The notes under the pieces were generated by a model. It was given only the letters and a program-made list of their open reading frames with translations, ran no database searches and was not told the origin of the DNA. Of a DNA stretch of 5,257 nt, positions 1-5,257 are shown in pieces. The DNA comes from an uncultured Oceanobacillus sp. (GTDB taxonomy: Bacteria; Bacillota; Bacilli; Bacillales; Amphibacillaceae), in assembly GCA_938004015.1 (NCBI GenBank), contig CALKWU010000144.1:1-5257 (forward strand), written 5' to 3'. Each line of letters opens with the position of its first letter. Position 1 is the stretch's first letter. Position numbers and translations under genes: made by a program.

Positions 1-168
1 TCAACGATTCAAGGTGAAATGTCCTCGGTTAAGACTGATATATCAACGATTCAAGAAGAATTGTCCTCGGTTAAGACTGATATATCAACGATTCAAGAAG
101 AATTGTCCTCGGTTAAGATTGACGTATCAAATATTAAAGAAGAATTGTCTGAGTTTAAACAGGAACAA
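1..168 (+). repeat. 42-bp in-frame tandem repeat, three close copies plus one diverged copy
   Basis: Units lie at 1-42, 43-84 and 85-126, each beginning TCAACGATTCAAG. Copies 1 and 2 differ at three bases, as do copies 2 and 3. A fourth unit at 127-168 keeps the register (TCAAATATTAAAGAAGAATT) but has diverged. Each unit is exactly 14 codons, or two heptads, so gain or loss of a unit keeps both the reading frame and the coiled-coil phase. Near-identity at the DNA level, including synonymous positions, suggests recent expansion. The array starts at the window edge and may continue to the left. Confidence 0.95.
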
Positions 169-309
169 CGTCGATTATCTAAAGATATTATTAGTAGTTT
201 CGGACAGTATCATGACAAGTTGGAGAGATATGTCGATGACAGGTCAGAAGCGTTAAATAAGAGGGTTTATCGGCTTGAATCAGAAATGGAGAAGATACTT
301 CGGAAGTGA
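1..309 (+). CDS. C-terminal part of a coiled-coil repeat protein (hypothetical, 5' end outside window)
   Basis: The frame is open from the first base and stops with TGA at 307-309, so 102 residues of a longer protein are visible. The ATG at 19 is part of a repeat unit (one copy reads ATG where the next reads TTG) and is probably not the true start. The first 42 residues are three near-identical copies of the 14-residue unit STIQEELSSVKTDI, followed by a diverged fourth copy (SNIKEELSEFKQEQ). I, L, V and I fall at 3-4 spacing, the heptad pattern of a two- or three-stranded coiled coil. The tail (about residues 57-102) is charged, also looks helical, and ends in LESEMEKILRK. There is no signal peptide or membrane segment in the visible part. 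I do not recognise the family. Structural, adaptor or phage-related roles are all possible and none is shown. Confidence 0.72.
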   Translation, partial: STIQGEMSSVKTDISTIQEELSSVKTDISTIQEELSSVKIDVSNIKEELSEFKQEQRRLSKDIISSFGQYHDKLERYVDDRSEALNKRVYRLESEMEKILRK

Positions 310-800
310 TTGGTTTTTTATCTTATTTTCTGTATGGTTCGAACAGTCCTTACCACATGAGAGGACGTTATATTGAACACCCCGACGTCCGACTCCGGTT
401 GTTGATTGTGAATTTCTATAATAGGTATCCATACTCTAAATCATTTCGTTCCACGAATTCTGATCAAACATTTCGAAAGTTTTTTGGCTGACCATGAGAA
501 GTCCAATGACAACTCATGGATTTTTGTAAATTTTTCATTCATCAAGTATTGCCAGCTGGATGAGGAACACTCTCATCAGTCATTCATGAGCGTCCCCATC
601 CAAGCCTATGAAATAATGGACTGCGAAACATCCTCGCATTCCATCATTGCTTCAATTTCGTGATGGATCACAGCCGCATCATCCTACCCTCAGTGATAAA
701 GGTAATACCTGTTGCGACGGCATTTACGTAATGGAATTTCACGTTCATCCACTTCTCTGATTTCTTCTTAATCCTAAATGTAGAATTTTCTGTTCACCGC
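310..800. other. 491-bp gap without a confident gene
   Basis: Both strands were read and no frame resembles a known protein. Three things are visible. A frame of 61 codons starts at a GTG at 306 that overlaps the upstream stop (GTGA) and ends with TGA at 489-491, but its product is unrecognised. A hairpin followed by T residues lies at 492-525 (separate entry). On the minus strand, 609-683 reads as an acidic coding-like stretch (HHEIEAMMECEDVSQ) bounded by stops, and 683-790 holds another short open frame, so a decayed gene is possible. No clear intrinsic terminator for the minus-strand operon was seen here. Confidence 0.5.
492..525 (+). terminator. Probable intrinsic terminator, plus strand
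   Basis: CCATGAG (492-498) pairs perfectly with CTCATGG (513-519). Inside it, GTC (501-503) pairs with GAC (508-510) around a CAAT loop, separated from the outer stem by a symmetric AA/AA internal loop. The stem is followed by ATTTTTGT and, a few bases later, by a second T run. It would end transcripts coming from the coiled-coil gene. The stem is short and only moderately GC-rich, and the T run is only five bases, so this is probable rather than certain. Confidence 0.5.
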
Positions 801-1553
801 TCATCCGATTTGAATCGCAATAAGATAAGAAAACATAAATCCGAACAACATCAACACAGGGAAGATGAAGTCTTGTTTTTGAATCTTGAATTGCCGATAG
901 AAACTTCGATGTTTATCTCCGGTGAAGCCTTTTGACTCCATTGCCATTGCCGTTCGCTCGGCCTTTCGGATGGCGCTTGCCAGAAGGGGGATGACATAGC
1001 GTTTGTAATTTTGCCATTTCTCTTTCACTGTTTTTGCCTGGTTCACTCCCCGGATGCGATGGGCATCATGAATCAGCTTCAACTCATCTTTAAGCATCGG
1101 CAGGAATCGATACCCCGCCAACACGCCATAAGCGATTTTAGGCGGAAGCTTTAATTGCTGCATCATACTTAGTATGAAGTGAACCGTGTTTGTCGTAAAA
1201 ACGAATAGTAAGGACAGTGCAGCGACATTCAGTATACGTAATGTAAGTGCGAGAGCGGTGAGTACCGACTCTTTCGGAAAGTCGATGCCAAAAAATCGTA
1301 TCGCATCGTCCGGATGATTCGGTGTATCAGCAAAAACGATGGATGTCCAAAACATTCCCAGAGCAAAAATGATGAATGGGGCGAAATAAAGCAGATACTT
1401 TTTCACATCCACCTTTCCAAAAATGAACGTGACAAAAATGGTCCACATTAAAAAAAGCAGTGGTGTGACAGGTTCGAAAATCATCGCGAGAAAAATGATA
1501 AATACAATGATTGTCACTGCTTTGACGCTTGGATTAAGTCGTTGTAGAAACAT
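801..1553 (-). CDS. ykoC: ECF transporter transmembrane (T) component, thiamin/HMP importer
   Basis: This 250-residue integral membrane protein couples the ATPase to the substrate-binding S component in an energy-coupling-factor importer. Counted from the start chosen here, hydrophobic segments lie near residues 12-28, 30-45, 52-74, 96-120 and 229-248. The cytoplasmic helical region holds the two coupling motifs of EcfT proteins: AHRIRG (about 164-169) and a variant AMESKGF (about 204-210), where the usual Ala-Arg-Gly appears as Ser-Lys-Gly. The N-terminal LNPSVKA resembles the usual start of T components. It is the last gene of ykoFEDC and overlaps ykoD. I chose ATG 1553 because AAAAGGA sits 8 nt upstream. 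An in-frame ATG at 1571 (six residues more, MKRKWN) has only a weak site before it. The family call rests on motifs plus the neighbouring ykoD, ykoE and ykoF. Confidence 0.9.
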   Translation of the reverse strand: MFLQRLNPSVKAVTIIVFIIFLAMIFEPVTPLLFLMWTIFVTFIFGKVDVKKYLLYFAPFIIFALGMFWTSIVFADTPNHPDDAIRFFGIDFPKESVLTALALTLRILNVAALSLLFVFTTNTVHFILSMMQQLKLPPKIAYGVLAGYRFLPMLKDELKLIHDAHRIRGVNQAKTVKEKWQNYKRYVIPLLASAIRKAERTAMAMESKGFTGDKHRSFYRQFKIQKQDFIFPVLMLFGFMFSYLIAIQIG

Positions 1554-3195
1554 ATTCCATTTCCTTTTCATATATATTACTCAGTTGAACGGCAATGGGC
1601 TGTTCAAGTTGCCATTTTTCTAAACATCCCTGTTCGACTTTCCATAATTCAGCTGGTGAACAATCCGCTGCGACTTTGCCATCTTTGATGACGATTACGC
1701 GTGTCGCATACTCATGGATGAGATCCATATCATGCGTAATCATAATCAGCGTTGCGCCGTCCTGATGCTTTTTGGACAATAGGTTCATGAGTTCTTGATT
1801 CGAATGCGCATCTTGGCCGAAAGTCGGCTCATCCAAAAGGAGCAAGGATTGGTCGTCAATCAGCATGGTCGCAACGCTCAGCCTCCTCTTTTGTCCTTGA
1901 CTAAGGGAGAAAGGATGGGCATGTGACAAATCCAACAGTCCGCACGTTTTGAGAACTTCCTCGACTTTTTCTCTGGCTTGATCCTCAGCTATCTCTTTCC
2001 ACCTGAGACCGAATGCGACTTCATCATAGACAGTATGTGTGATGAATTGATGTTCAGGATTTTGGAAAACATAGCCGACTTCTTGGCGCAGCATGGACTC
2101 TTTCCACTGTTTCAGCGGTTTTCCGTGGAGATATATGTCGCCTTTCGTCGGTTGTCTGAGGCCTGCGAGCAGTCTGGAAAGTGACGTTTTTCCGCTCCCA
2201 TTCGGTCCGGCGATGGCGACAAACTCACCGCGGTGGAACGTTAATGAAATATTGTGCAAAATGTCATGATTGCCAACGCTCCATGAGATGTTCTCGGCTT
2301 CAAGAAGCGGCATAGCGTTGTTTTCTGCTGGAACGGGTGGTTCACTGATTCGTTTAACCACCGGAAGCGGATTCTGCCTGTATTCTTCCACTGTTAACGG
2401 CGGATTCTCGATATGTGGATTTTCTCTCATGACATGCTGTGTCACCCTAGGGACCCAAATTCCTTCTTCCAGCAATTGAGTCCTCTTTACTCTGATCACG
2501 TCCCGAATCGGGCCATCATAAAAAATTTCGCCTTGCCGATTCAATAAAATCGCACGCTCTGCAATATCCGTCCAACCATCCAACTTATGTTCAATGACGA
2601 TTAATCCGAAGTCCAGTTTGTTTTTTAACTTTTTGATCGTTGCGATAAAGTCTTTCGTCGCCAATGGATCGAGGTTTGCTGTCGGCTCATCGAGAATCAA
2701 AAGTTCCGGCTCGAGTGCAAGGATGCAGGCAAGAGCCAGTTTTTGCTTTTGTCCTCCTGAAAGAGTTGCGATATCAGCCGTTTTTAAGTCTTTCATTTGG
2801 ACAAGTTCAAGTGCGTAGTCGATTCGTTCTTCCATTTCTTGTGGCGGGATGCCGATATTTTCCAAGCCGAATGCGACTTCATCTTCTACGGTAAGCATGC
2901 AAAATTGCGTTTCCGGGTCTTGGAAAACGACACCGACTTGTTTGCTGCGTTCGCCGGGTTTGATGTTTCTGTTTTCGATCCCATTGATGGAGACTTGCCC
3001 TTCCATTTCACCATCCAATTCCCTTGGAAAGATCCCGTTCAAGCAAAAAGTCAACGTGCTTTTTCCACTCCCGCTCGGTCCGAGGAGCAGGACGCTCTCA
3101 CCGGAATTTAACGTGAAATTGACCGATGAGAGCACATTCTTTTTATGCATCTCATAGCGTAATGAAAGTTCCTCGACGTGGACAAAAGCGTTCAT
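1534..3195 (-). CDS. ykoD: ECF transporter ATP-binding protein, two fused ATPase domains (thiamin/HMP importer)
   Basis: This 553-residue cytoplasmic protein carries two complete ABC ATPase domains in one chain and powers the YkoC/YkoE importer. Domain 1 (about 3-230) has Walker A GPSGSGKST (39-47), Q-loop FQDPETQF (91-98), signature LSGGQ (145-149), Walker B LLILDEPT (165-172) and switch His203. Domain 2 (about 297-520) has Walker A GPNGSGKTS (330-338), Q-loop FQNPEHQF (377-384), signature LSQGQ (431-435), Walker B LLLLDEPT (451-458) and His488. Both domains carry the DEVAFGL segment typical of cobalt/ECF-type ATPases. A proline-rich linker (about 240-295) joins them. From memory, the B. subtilis protein is nearer 490 residues, so the linker may be long here. 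The ATG overlaps the ykoE stop as ATGA, with GAGGAAA upstream, so translation is probably coupled. Domain 2 has FGQD in the D-loop where domain 1 has ANLD. Confidence 0.96.
   Translation of the reverse strand: MNAFVHVEELSLRYEMHKKNVLSSVNFTLNSGESVLLLGPSGSGKSTLTFCLNGIFPRELDGEMEGQVSINGIENRNIKPGERSKQVGVVFQDPETQFCMLTVEDEVAFGLENIGIPPQEMEERIDYALELVQMKDLKTADIATLSGGQKQKLALACILALEPELLILDEPTANLDPLATKDFIATIKKLKNKLDFGLIVIEHKLDGWTDIAERAILLNRQGEIFYDGPIRDVIRVKRTQLLEEGIWVPRVTQHVMRENPHIENPPLTVEEYRQNPLPVVKRISEPPVPAENNAMPLLEAENISWSVGNHDILHNISLTFHRGEFVAIAGPNGSGKTSLSRLLAGLRQPTKGDIYLHGKPLKQWKESMLRQEVGYVFQNPEHQFITHTVYDEVAFGLRWKEIAEDQAREKVEEVLKTCGLLDLSHAHPFSLSQGQKRRLSVATMLIDDQSLLLLDEPTFGQDAHSNQELMNLLSKKHQDGATLIMITHDMDLIHEYATRVIVIKDGKVAADCSPAELWKVEQGCLEKWQLEQPIAVQLSNIYEKEMEYVSTTT
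1562..1568 (-). promoter_or_regulatory. Ribosome binding site that favours the shorter ykoC start
   Basis: On the minus strand AAAAGGA lies 8 nt before ATG 1553, inside the ykoD coding region. The upstream ATG at 1571 is preceded only by CTGAGTAATAT, which pairs poorly with 16S rRNA. This favours the start at 1553, giving a 20-nt overlap with ykoD instead of 38. Confidence 0.5.
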
Positions 3196-3767
3196 GCCGC
3201 ATCTTTCCTCATTTGTTTTCCTAAGGCGAAATTGGATAGGACGCCGGTTTTGGCGAGTCCTTCACTGATTGTTTTTCCTAGAAGACCGGCAATCAACGCT
3301 CCGCTGATCAAACGGACGATCAACATGGCCATGACATAATGGGTATCGAGTGCCGCAAATCCACTTCTGAAATAACCCCAGATGAAGCTTGTTACCGCTG
3401 AACCCATTCCGGCTGCGACCAATACCCATGTCGAGTAATTTTTCCACCGGGTCGCGGCGAAAACCGCTTCGGCGCCAATACCCTGAATCATACCGGAAAC
3501 AATGAGCATCGGTCCGACGGCATTGCCGAGAAGCACTTCAACCATGGCTGCGATCGTTTCGGATAAAAAGGCAGCCCCCGCCTTTTGGATGATGTATGCC
3601 GCAATGATTGAAACGATGAACCAAATCCCGAAAATGAAGTCGTACCCGATCGGCCCCATAAATCCGACGAGCAAGCTTCCTAGCGGCAAGAAGGCCAGAT
3701 AAACGACACCGAAAACGACTGCAAGTGCCGCCATTACGACAATTTCCTTAAAGCGCCAACTACTCAT
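3192..3767 (-). CDS. ykoE: ECF transporter substrate-binding membrane (S) component for thiamin/HMP
   Basis: This 191-residue membrane protein is expected to bind the substrate (HMP or thiamin) in the membrane and hand it across with the YkoC/YkoD module. Hydrophobic segments lie near residues 10-28, 40-60, 75-95, 111-131 and 145-164. The glycine-rich GPMLIVSGMIQGIGAEAVFA stretch (85-104) and the short polar ends fit the YkoE family of S components. The N-terminus (MSSWRFKEIVVMAAL) is short and basic before the first helix, as usual for these proteins. Its ATG lies inside the end of ykoF (8-nt overlap, ATGAGTAG), with AAAGGAG 9 nt upstream, and its own stop overlaps the ykoD start by 4 nt. 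The gene is intact. Which ligand it prefers cannot be read from the sequence; the TPP riboswitch and YkoF point to the thiamin pathway. Confidence 0.93.
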   Translation of the reverse strand: MSSWRFKEIVVMAALAVVFGVVYLAFLPLGSLLVGFMGPIGYDFIFGIWFIVSIIAAYIIQKAGAAFLSETIAAMVEVLLGNAVGPMLIVSGMIQGIGAEAVFAATRWKNYSTWVLVAAGMGSAVTSFIWGYFRSGFAALDTHYVMAMLIVRLISGALIAGLLGKTISEGLAKTGVLSNFALGKQMRKDAA

Positions 3768-4374
3768 CGGACGTATCTCCTTTATGGGACGGACTATTTG
3801 CGGATATGGATACCGTCATGACCGTATGGCTCGATCCGCCTTCCACAGTTGAAGTGAATACTTGTTCCAACCCATGGAAAATATCCCGTGCATCCCCATC
3901 TAAACGTGTAGAGTAATGGGCCGGGGAAACTTCCACATATTCTTTCATCGCTTCGATTTGATTGTAAATGATGTCCATATAATCCCCGCCTCCTAGTGGG
4001 TAAAGAGAAAATTTCGCAGCGACGTATTGTGCAATCTCTTTTACAGAATCTGCATTGACTGGTACGTCATCTGTATCCATGTATGCTTCCCCTTGGGAAT
4101 CACCCGGGCAACCTAATGAGTAGGTCGCTTGGAAGGCGACATGCTCTCCTGTGCTCGCAGCATGGAGAAAGACAGCTTTTGTCACATCGAATATATGGAC
4201 AAGTTTTCCTCTGATCGTTGTCGTCACATCATCTGTTTTCACATACACCTTGGATGTGTCCGTCTTTTCCAGAGCGTCCATGATAATGCTTACGAATCGG
4301 TCGCTCATCGGATGAATCGAGAAACTCACTCCTGCAATATCACTTTTTGTACATGTTTGACGTAGATTTGTCAT
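3760..4374 (-). CDS. ykoF: Thiamin/HMP-binding protein YkoF, two-domain
   Basis: This 204-residue protein has no signal peptide or membrane helix and is therefore probably cytoplasmic. It contains two tandem related domains, about 14-92 and 116-196. The match is visible in FSIHPMSDRFVSIIMDALE (18-36) against FSLYPLGGGDYMDIIYNQIE (122-141), and the HIFD (60-63) and DIFH (164-167) helices line up as well. B. subtilis YkoF is known as a thiamin-binding protein with two ferredoxin-like domains, and length and layout agree. Being first in a TPP-controlled operon with an importer suggests it collects or buffers the incoming ligand, but its exact role in transport is not settled. The ATG at 4374 is preceded by AGGGAGGAA with 8 nt from the GGAGG core, a strong site only about 15 nt downstream of the attenuator. 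The acidic tail ends in DTSDE and overlaps the ykoE start. Confidence 0.93.
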   Translation of the reverse strand: MTNLRQTCTKSDIAGVSFSIHPMSDRFVSIIMDALEKTDTSKVYVKTDDVTTTIRGKLVHIFDVTKAVFLHAASTGEHVAFQATYSLGCPGDSQGEAYMDTDDVPVNADSVKEIAQYVAAKFSLYPLGGGDYMDIIYNQIEAMKEYVEVSPAHYSTRLDGDARDIFHGLEQVFTSTVEGGSSHTVMTVSISANSPSHKGDTSDE

Positions 4375-4403
4375 CTCATATTCCTCCCTAAATTTTTTGC
4401 ATT

Positions 4404-4435
4404 AAAAAAACTGCATTTCCGATGAGGAATGCAGT
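4404..4435 (-). terminator. Riboswitch-controlled intrinsic terminator (attenuator) before ykoF
   Basis: Read on the minus strand, ACTGCATTCC (4426-4435) pairs with GGAAATGCAGT (4410-4420) around a TCATC loop, giving ten pairs with one bulged A. Seven T residues follow (4404-4410, the first shared with the stem end). It sits between the TPP aptamer and the ykoF ribosome binding site, exactly where a transcriptional riboswitch places its off-switch. Its 5' arm is also complementary to the 3' side of the aptamer (see the antiterminator entry). Confidence 0.9.
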
Positions 4436-4501
4436 CTGATGATGGATCCATGATTGATACGATTTGCATCAATACATAAAACGCTTCGACCGCACTTCCC
4501 C
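4424..4501 (-). promoter_or_regulatory. Antiterminator helix of the TPP riboswitch
   Basis: In the minus-strand RNA the segment GGGGAAGUGCGGUC (4488-4501) can pair with GACUGCAUUCCUC (4424-4436): 13 pairs, two of them G-U, with one bulged G. The first segment contains the 3' strand of aptamer helix P1 (4492-4496) and the second contains the 5' arm of the terminator, so this helix excludes both P1 and the terminator. A further hairpin, AUUGAUGC/GUAUCAAU with an AAAUC loop (4453-4473), would sit within the closed loop. This was worked out by hand pairing, without energy calculation. Confidence 0.75.
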
Positions 4502-4580
4502 ACGCTGGTATTATCCAGATCGGGTGCAAAGGGTCAGAACAAAATCGTCCTTCTCAGCCATGACAGCTCCCCTAGTGCTC
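4490..4580 (-). ncRNA. TPP riboswitch aptamer (THI-box)
   Basis: The minus strand carries the conserved THI-box elements in order: GCACTAGGGG (P1 and start of P2), GGCTGAGA (CUGAGA at 4552-4557), ACCCTTTGCACC, then GATCTGGATAATACCAGCG and GGGGAAGTGC. P1 is GCACT (4574-4578) with AGTGC (4492-4496). The CUGAGA and GAUCUGGAUAAU segments are the pyrimidine- and pyrophosphate-sensing parts of this RNA class. It binds thiamin pyrophosphate and, with the downstream terminator, should switch ykoFEDC off when TPP is plentiful. All core motifs are present, so it looks functional. Confidence 0.98.
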
Positions 4581-4602
4581 ATGTTATTGAATTGTTAAGC
4601 TT

Positions 4603-4631
4603 ACTTTAGCATAGGTCGGCTAGGATGTAAA
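4603..4631 (-). promoter_or_regulatory. Sigma-A-type promoter of ykoFEDC
   Basis: On the minus strand a -35 TTTACA (4626-4631) is followed after 17 nt by TAAAGT (4603-4608), with an extended -10 TGC directly before it. Transcription would begin near 4596, about 18 nt before the aptamer, the usual short lead for a TPP riboswitch. The -10 hexamer is four of six to consensus, compensated by the TGn element. No operator-like dyad was seen over it. Confidence 0.7.
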
Positions 4632-4703
4632 GGGGAAATGGGTCTATACATAATGATATAGGAATCCATCAAGCCCTCTTTTTCTATTCGTATAATTCGT
4701 ATC

Positions 4704-4732
4704 CAGACAAAATTCCCGAAATATTGTATGAT
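4704..4732 (+). promoter_or_regulatory. Candidate sigma-A promoter of the Crp/Fnr-family gene
   Basis: CAGACA (4704-4709), a 17-nt spacer and TATGAT (4727-4732) give good spacing and a five of six -10 element. The start would be near 4739, leaving a leader of about 85 nt. Just upstream, ATTCGTAT occurs twice in direct repeat (4686-4693 and 4695-4702), in the region where an activator could bind. This is inferred from consensus only. Confidence 0.45.
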
Positions 4733-4766
4733 TTAAATAAAGAACGGAAAACTATTTAGGAAATCC

Positions 4767-4785
4767 AGGACAAATGTCCTTTTTT
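4767..4785 (+). promoter_or_regulatory. Short T-tailed hairpin / dyad in the leader of the Crp/Fnr-family gene
   Basis: AGGACA and TGTCCT (4767-4780) form a 6-2-6 inverted repeat. As RNA it would fold as AGGAC with GTCCT around an AAAU loop, followed by a run of T residues to 4785. It lies between the candidate promoter and the start codon, so it could be a weak attenuator or a DNA operator. It does not match the TGTGA-N6-TCACA or TTGAT-N4-ATCAA sites of Crp and Fnr. A five-pair stem is weak for termination. Confidence 0.3.
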
Positions 4786-4824
4786 ACGTACTTCTAATCA
4801 TATAAAATAAAGGTAAGAGTGATT

Positions 4825-5257
4825 ATGGATAAAGTAATAAGTTTAATCGAGGAACATCCACATTTGTATGAAATACTGCAAGAATGCCCATACCGGATTT
4901 TGAAAACGATGTCAATCTATCATTTCCGCAAAGGGGAGATTGTGTACCGGCAAGGGGATTGTATTAATCGTCTTTATATTATCGTTCAAGGCACTGCGAA
5001 TATTTATGTTACGTCAGAAAATGGCAGGAAATACTCACAAGCAATCTATCAAAAAGGTGATTTTATCGGAGAAATAGAAATCTTTGAGAGAGAACCTTCT
5101 GTATCCAGCGTAGAAGCGCTGTCAGACTTGACTCTTATTGGAGTCGATGCAGAAGACTTTTATGAATGGATTTCTATTGATCGACATATGAGCAATCATT
5201 TTAACCGCAGCTTATCTAGATATTTGTATAACTTGGCTACTAAATCTGGAATCGATA
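4825..5257 (+). CDS. Crp/Fnr-family transcription regulator, N-terminal part (3' end outside window)
   Basis: The frame is open from ATG 4825 to the window edge, giving 144 residues of a protein that usually has about 220. AAAGG (4809-4813) lies 11 nt upstream. Residues about 25-115 form a cyclic-nucleotide-binding-type beta-barrel: FRKGEIVYRQGD (34-45), LYIIVQGTANIYV (50-62), then GDFIGEIEIFEREPSVSSVEAL (78-99) in the position of the phosphate-binding cassette. The Arg-Ser pair that holds cAMP in E. coli Crp is not present there (Ser-Val at the aligned place), so cAMP is probably not the ligand. The start of the long dimer helix follows (about 116-144). The DNA-binding helix-turn-helix would lie beyond the window. 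Only Cys21 and Cys45 are visible, so no N-terminal Fnr-type iron-sulfur cluster. The FIGEIE cassette resembles the YeiL branch of the family. The gene is divergent from ykoF; whether it regulates that operon is unknown. Confidence 0.88.
   Translation, partial: MDKVISLIEEHPHLYEILQECPYRILKTMSIYHFRKGEIVYRQGDCINRLYIIVQGTANIYVTSENGRKYSQAIYQKGDFIGEIEIFEREPSVSSVEALSDLTLIGVDAEDFYEWISIDRHMSNHFNRSLSRYLYNLATKSGID

Noticed and set aside
1..168. CRISPR-like array
   Set aside because: The repeats are directly adjacent with no spacers and lie in frame within a coding region.
14..256. 80-codon plus-strand frame across the repeat array, encoding a Cys-Pro-Arg-Leu repeat
   Set aside because: It exists only because the 42-bp repeat is open in a second frame. 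The other frame gives a clean heptad pattern and a more plausible protein.
556..579. Hairpin GATGAG/CTCATC with a seven-base loop
   Set aside because: There is no T run on either strand and no gene end nearby, so it cannot be called a terminator.
1978..3157. Several plus-strand frames of 68-104 codons opposite ykoD
   Set aside because: They lie opposite a gene with all ABC ATPase motifs intact, lack ribosome binding sites and resemble no protein family.
4129..4365. 78-codon plus-strand frame opposite ykoF
   Set aside because: It is antisense to a well supported gene, and its translation shows no recognisable domain.
4643..4672. Alternative minus-strand promoter TTGATG - 18 nt - TATAGA
   Set aside because: Possible, but the TTTACA - 17 nt - TGCTAAAGT element closer to the aptamer has better spacing and an extended -10.
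4691..4696. Perfect TATAAT on the plus strand upstream of the Crp/Fnr-family gene
   Set aside because: The sequence 17 nt upstream (ATCAAG) is a poor -35 and there is no TG extension, so CAGACA/TATGAT downstream is preferred.

Overview
The window looks like chromosomal DNA from a low-to-moderate G+C member of the Bacillales (a Bacillus, Sporosarcina or Lysinibacillus type of organism). The grounds are strong GGAGG-type ribosome binding sites, sigma-A-like promoters, a ykoFEDC-type thiamin transport operon, and a TPP riboswitch wired to an intrinsic terminator. The genus cannot be fixed from the sequence alone.

Layout. (1) 1-309, plus strand: the 3' end of a coiled-coil gene that enters from the left and carries a 42-bp (14-residue, two-heptad) tandem repeat. 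(2) 310-800: no confident gene. It holds one terminator-like hairpin (492-525), a doubtful 61-codon frame that overlaps the preceding stop, and short minus-strand coding-like scraps. (3) 801-4374, minus strand: four overlapping genes read right to left. They are ykoF (thiamin/HMP-binding protein), ykoE (membrane S component), ykoD (fused double ATPase) and ykoC (membrane T component), together one ECF-type importer for thiamin or its pyrimidine moiety HMP. (4) 4404-4631, minus strand: the operon's control region, consisting of an extended -10 promoter, a complete TPP (THI-box) aptamer, an antiterminator and an intrinsic terminator. (5) 4704-5257, plus strand: a divergent gene for a Crp/Fnr-family regulator, cut by the right edge of the window, with its own promoter and a short T-tailed hairpin in its leader.

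How it works together. When TPP is scarce, the 3' strand of aptamer helix P1 is free to pair with the 5' arm of the terminator, so RNA polymerase reads through and the importer is made. When TPP binds, P1 forms, the terminator folds and transcription stops before the ykoF ribosome binding site. All four genes overlap end to start (8, 4 and about 20 nt), which indicates one translationally coupled mRNA. The main body of the window is therefore a known system. The less explained parts are the left-hand repeat gene, the 310-800 gap and the leader of the Crp/Fnr gene.
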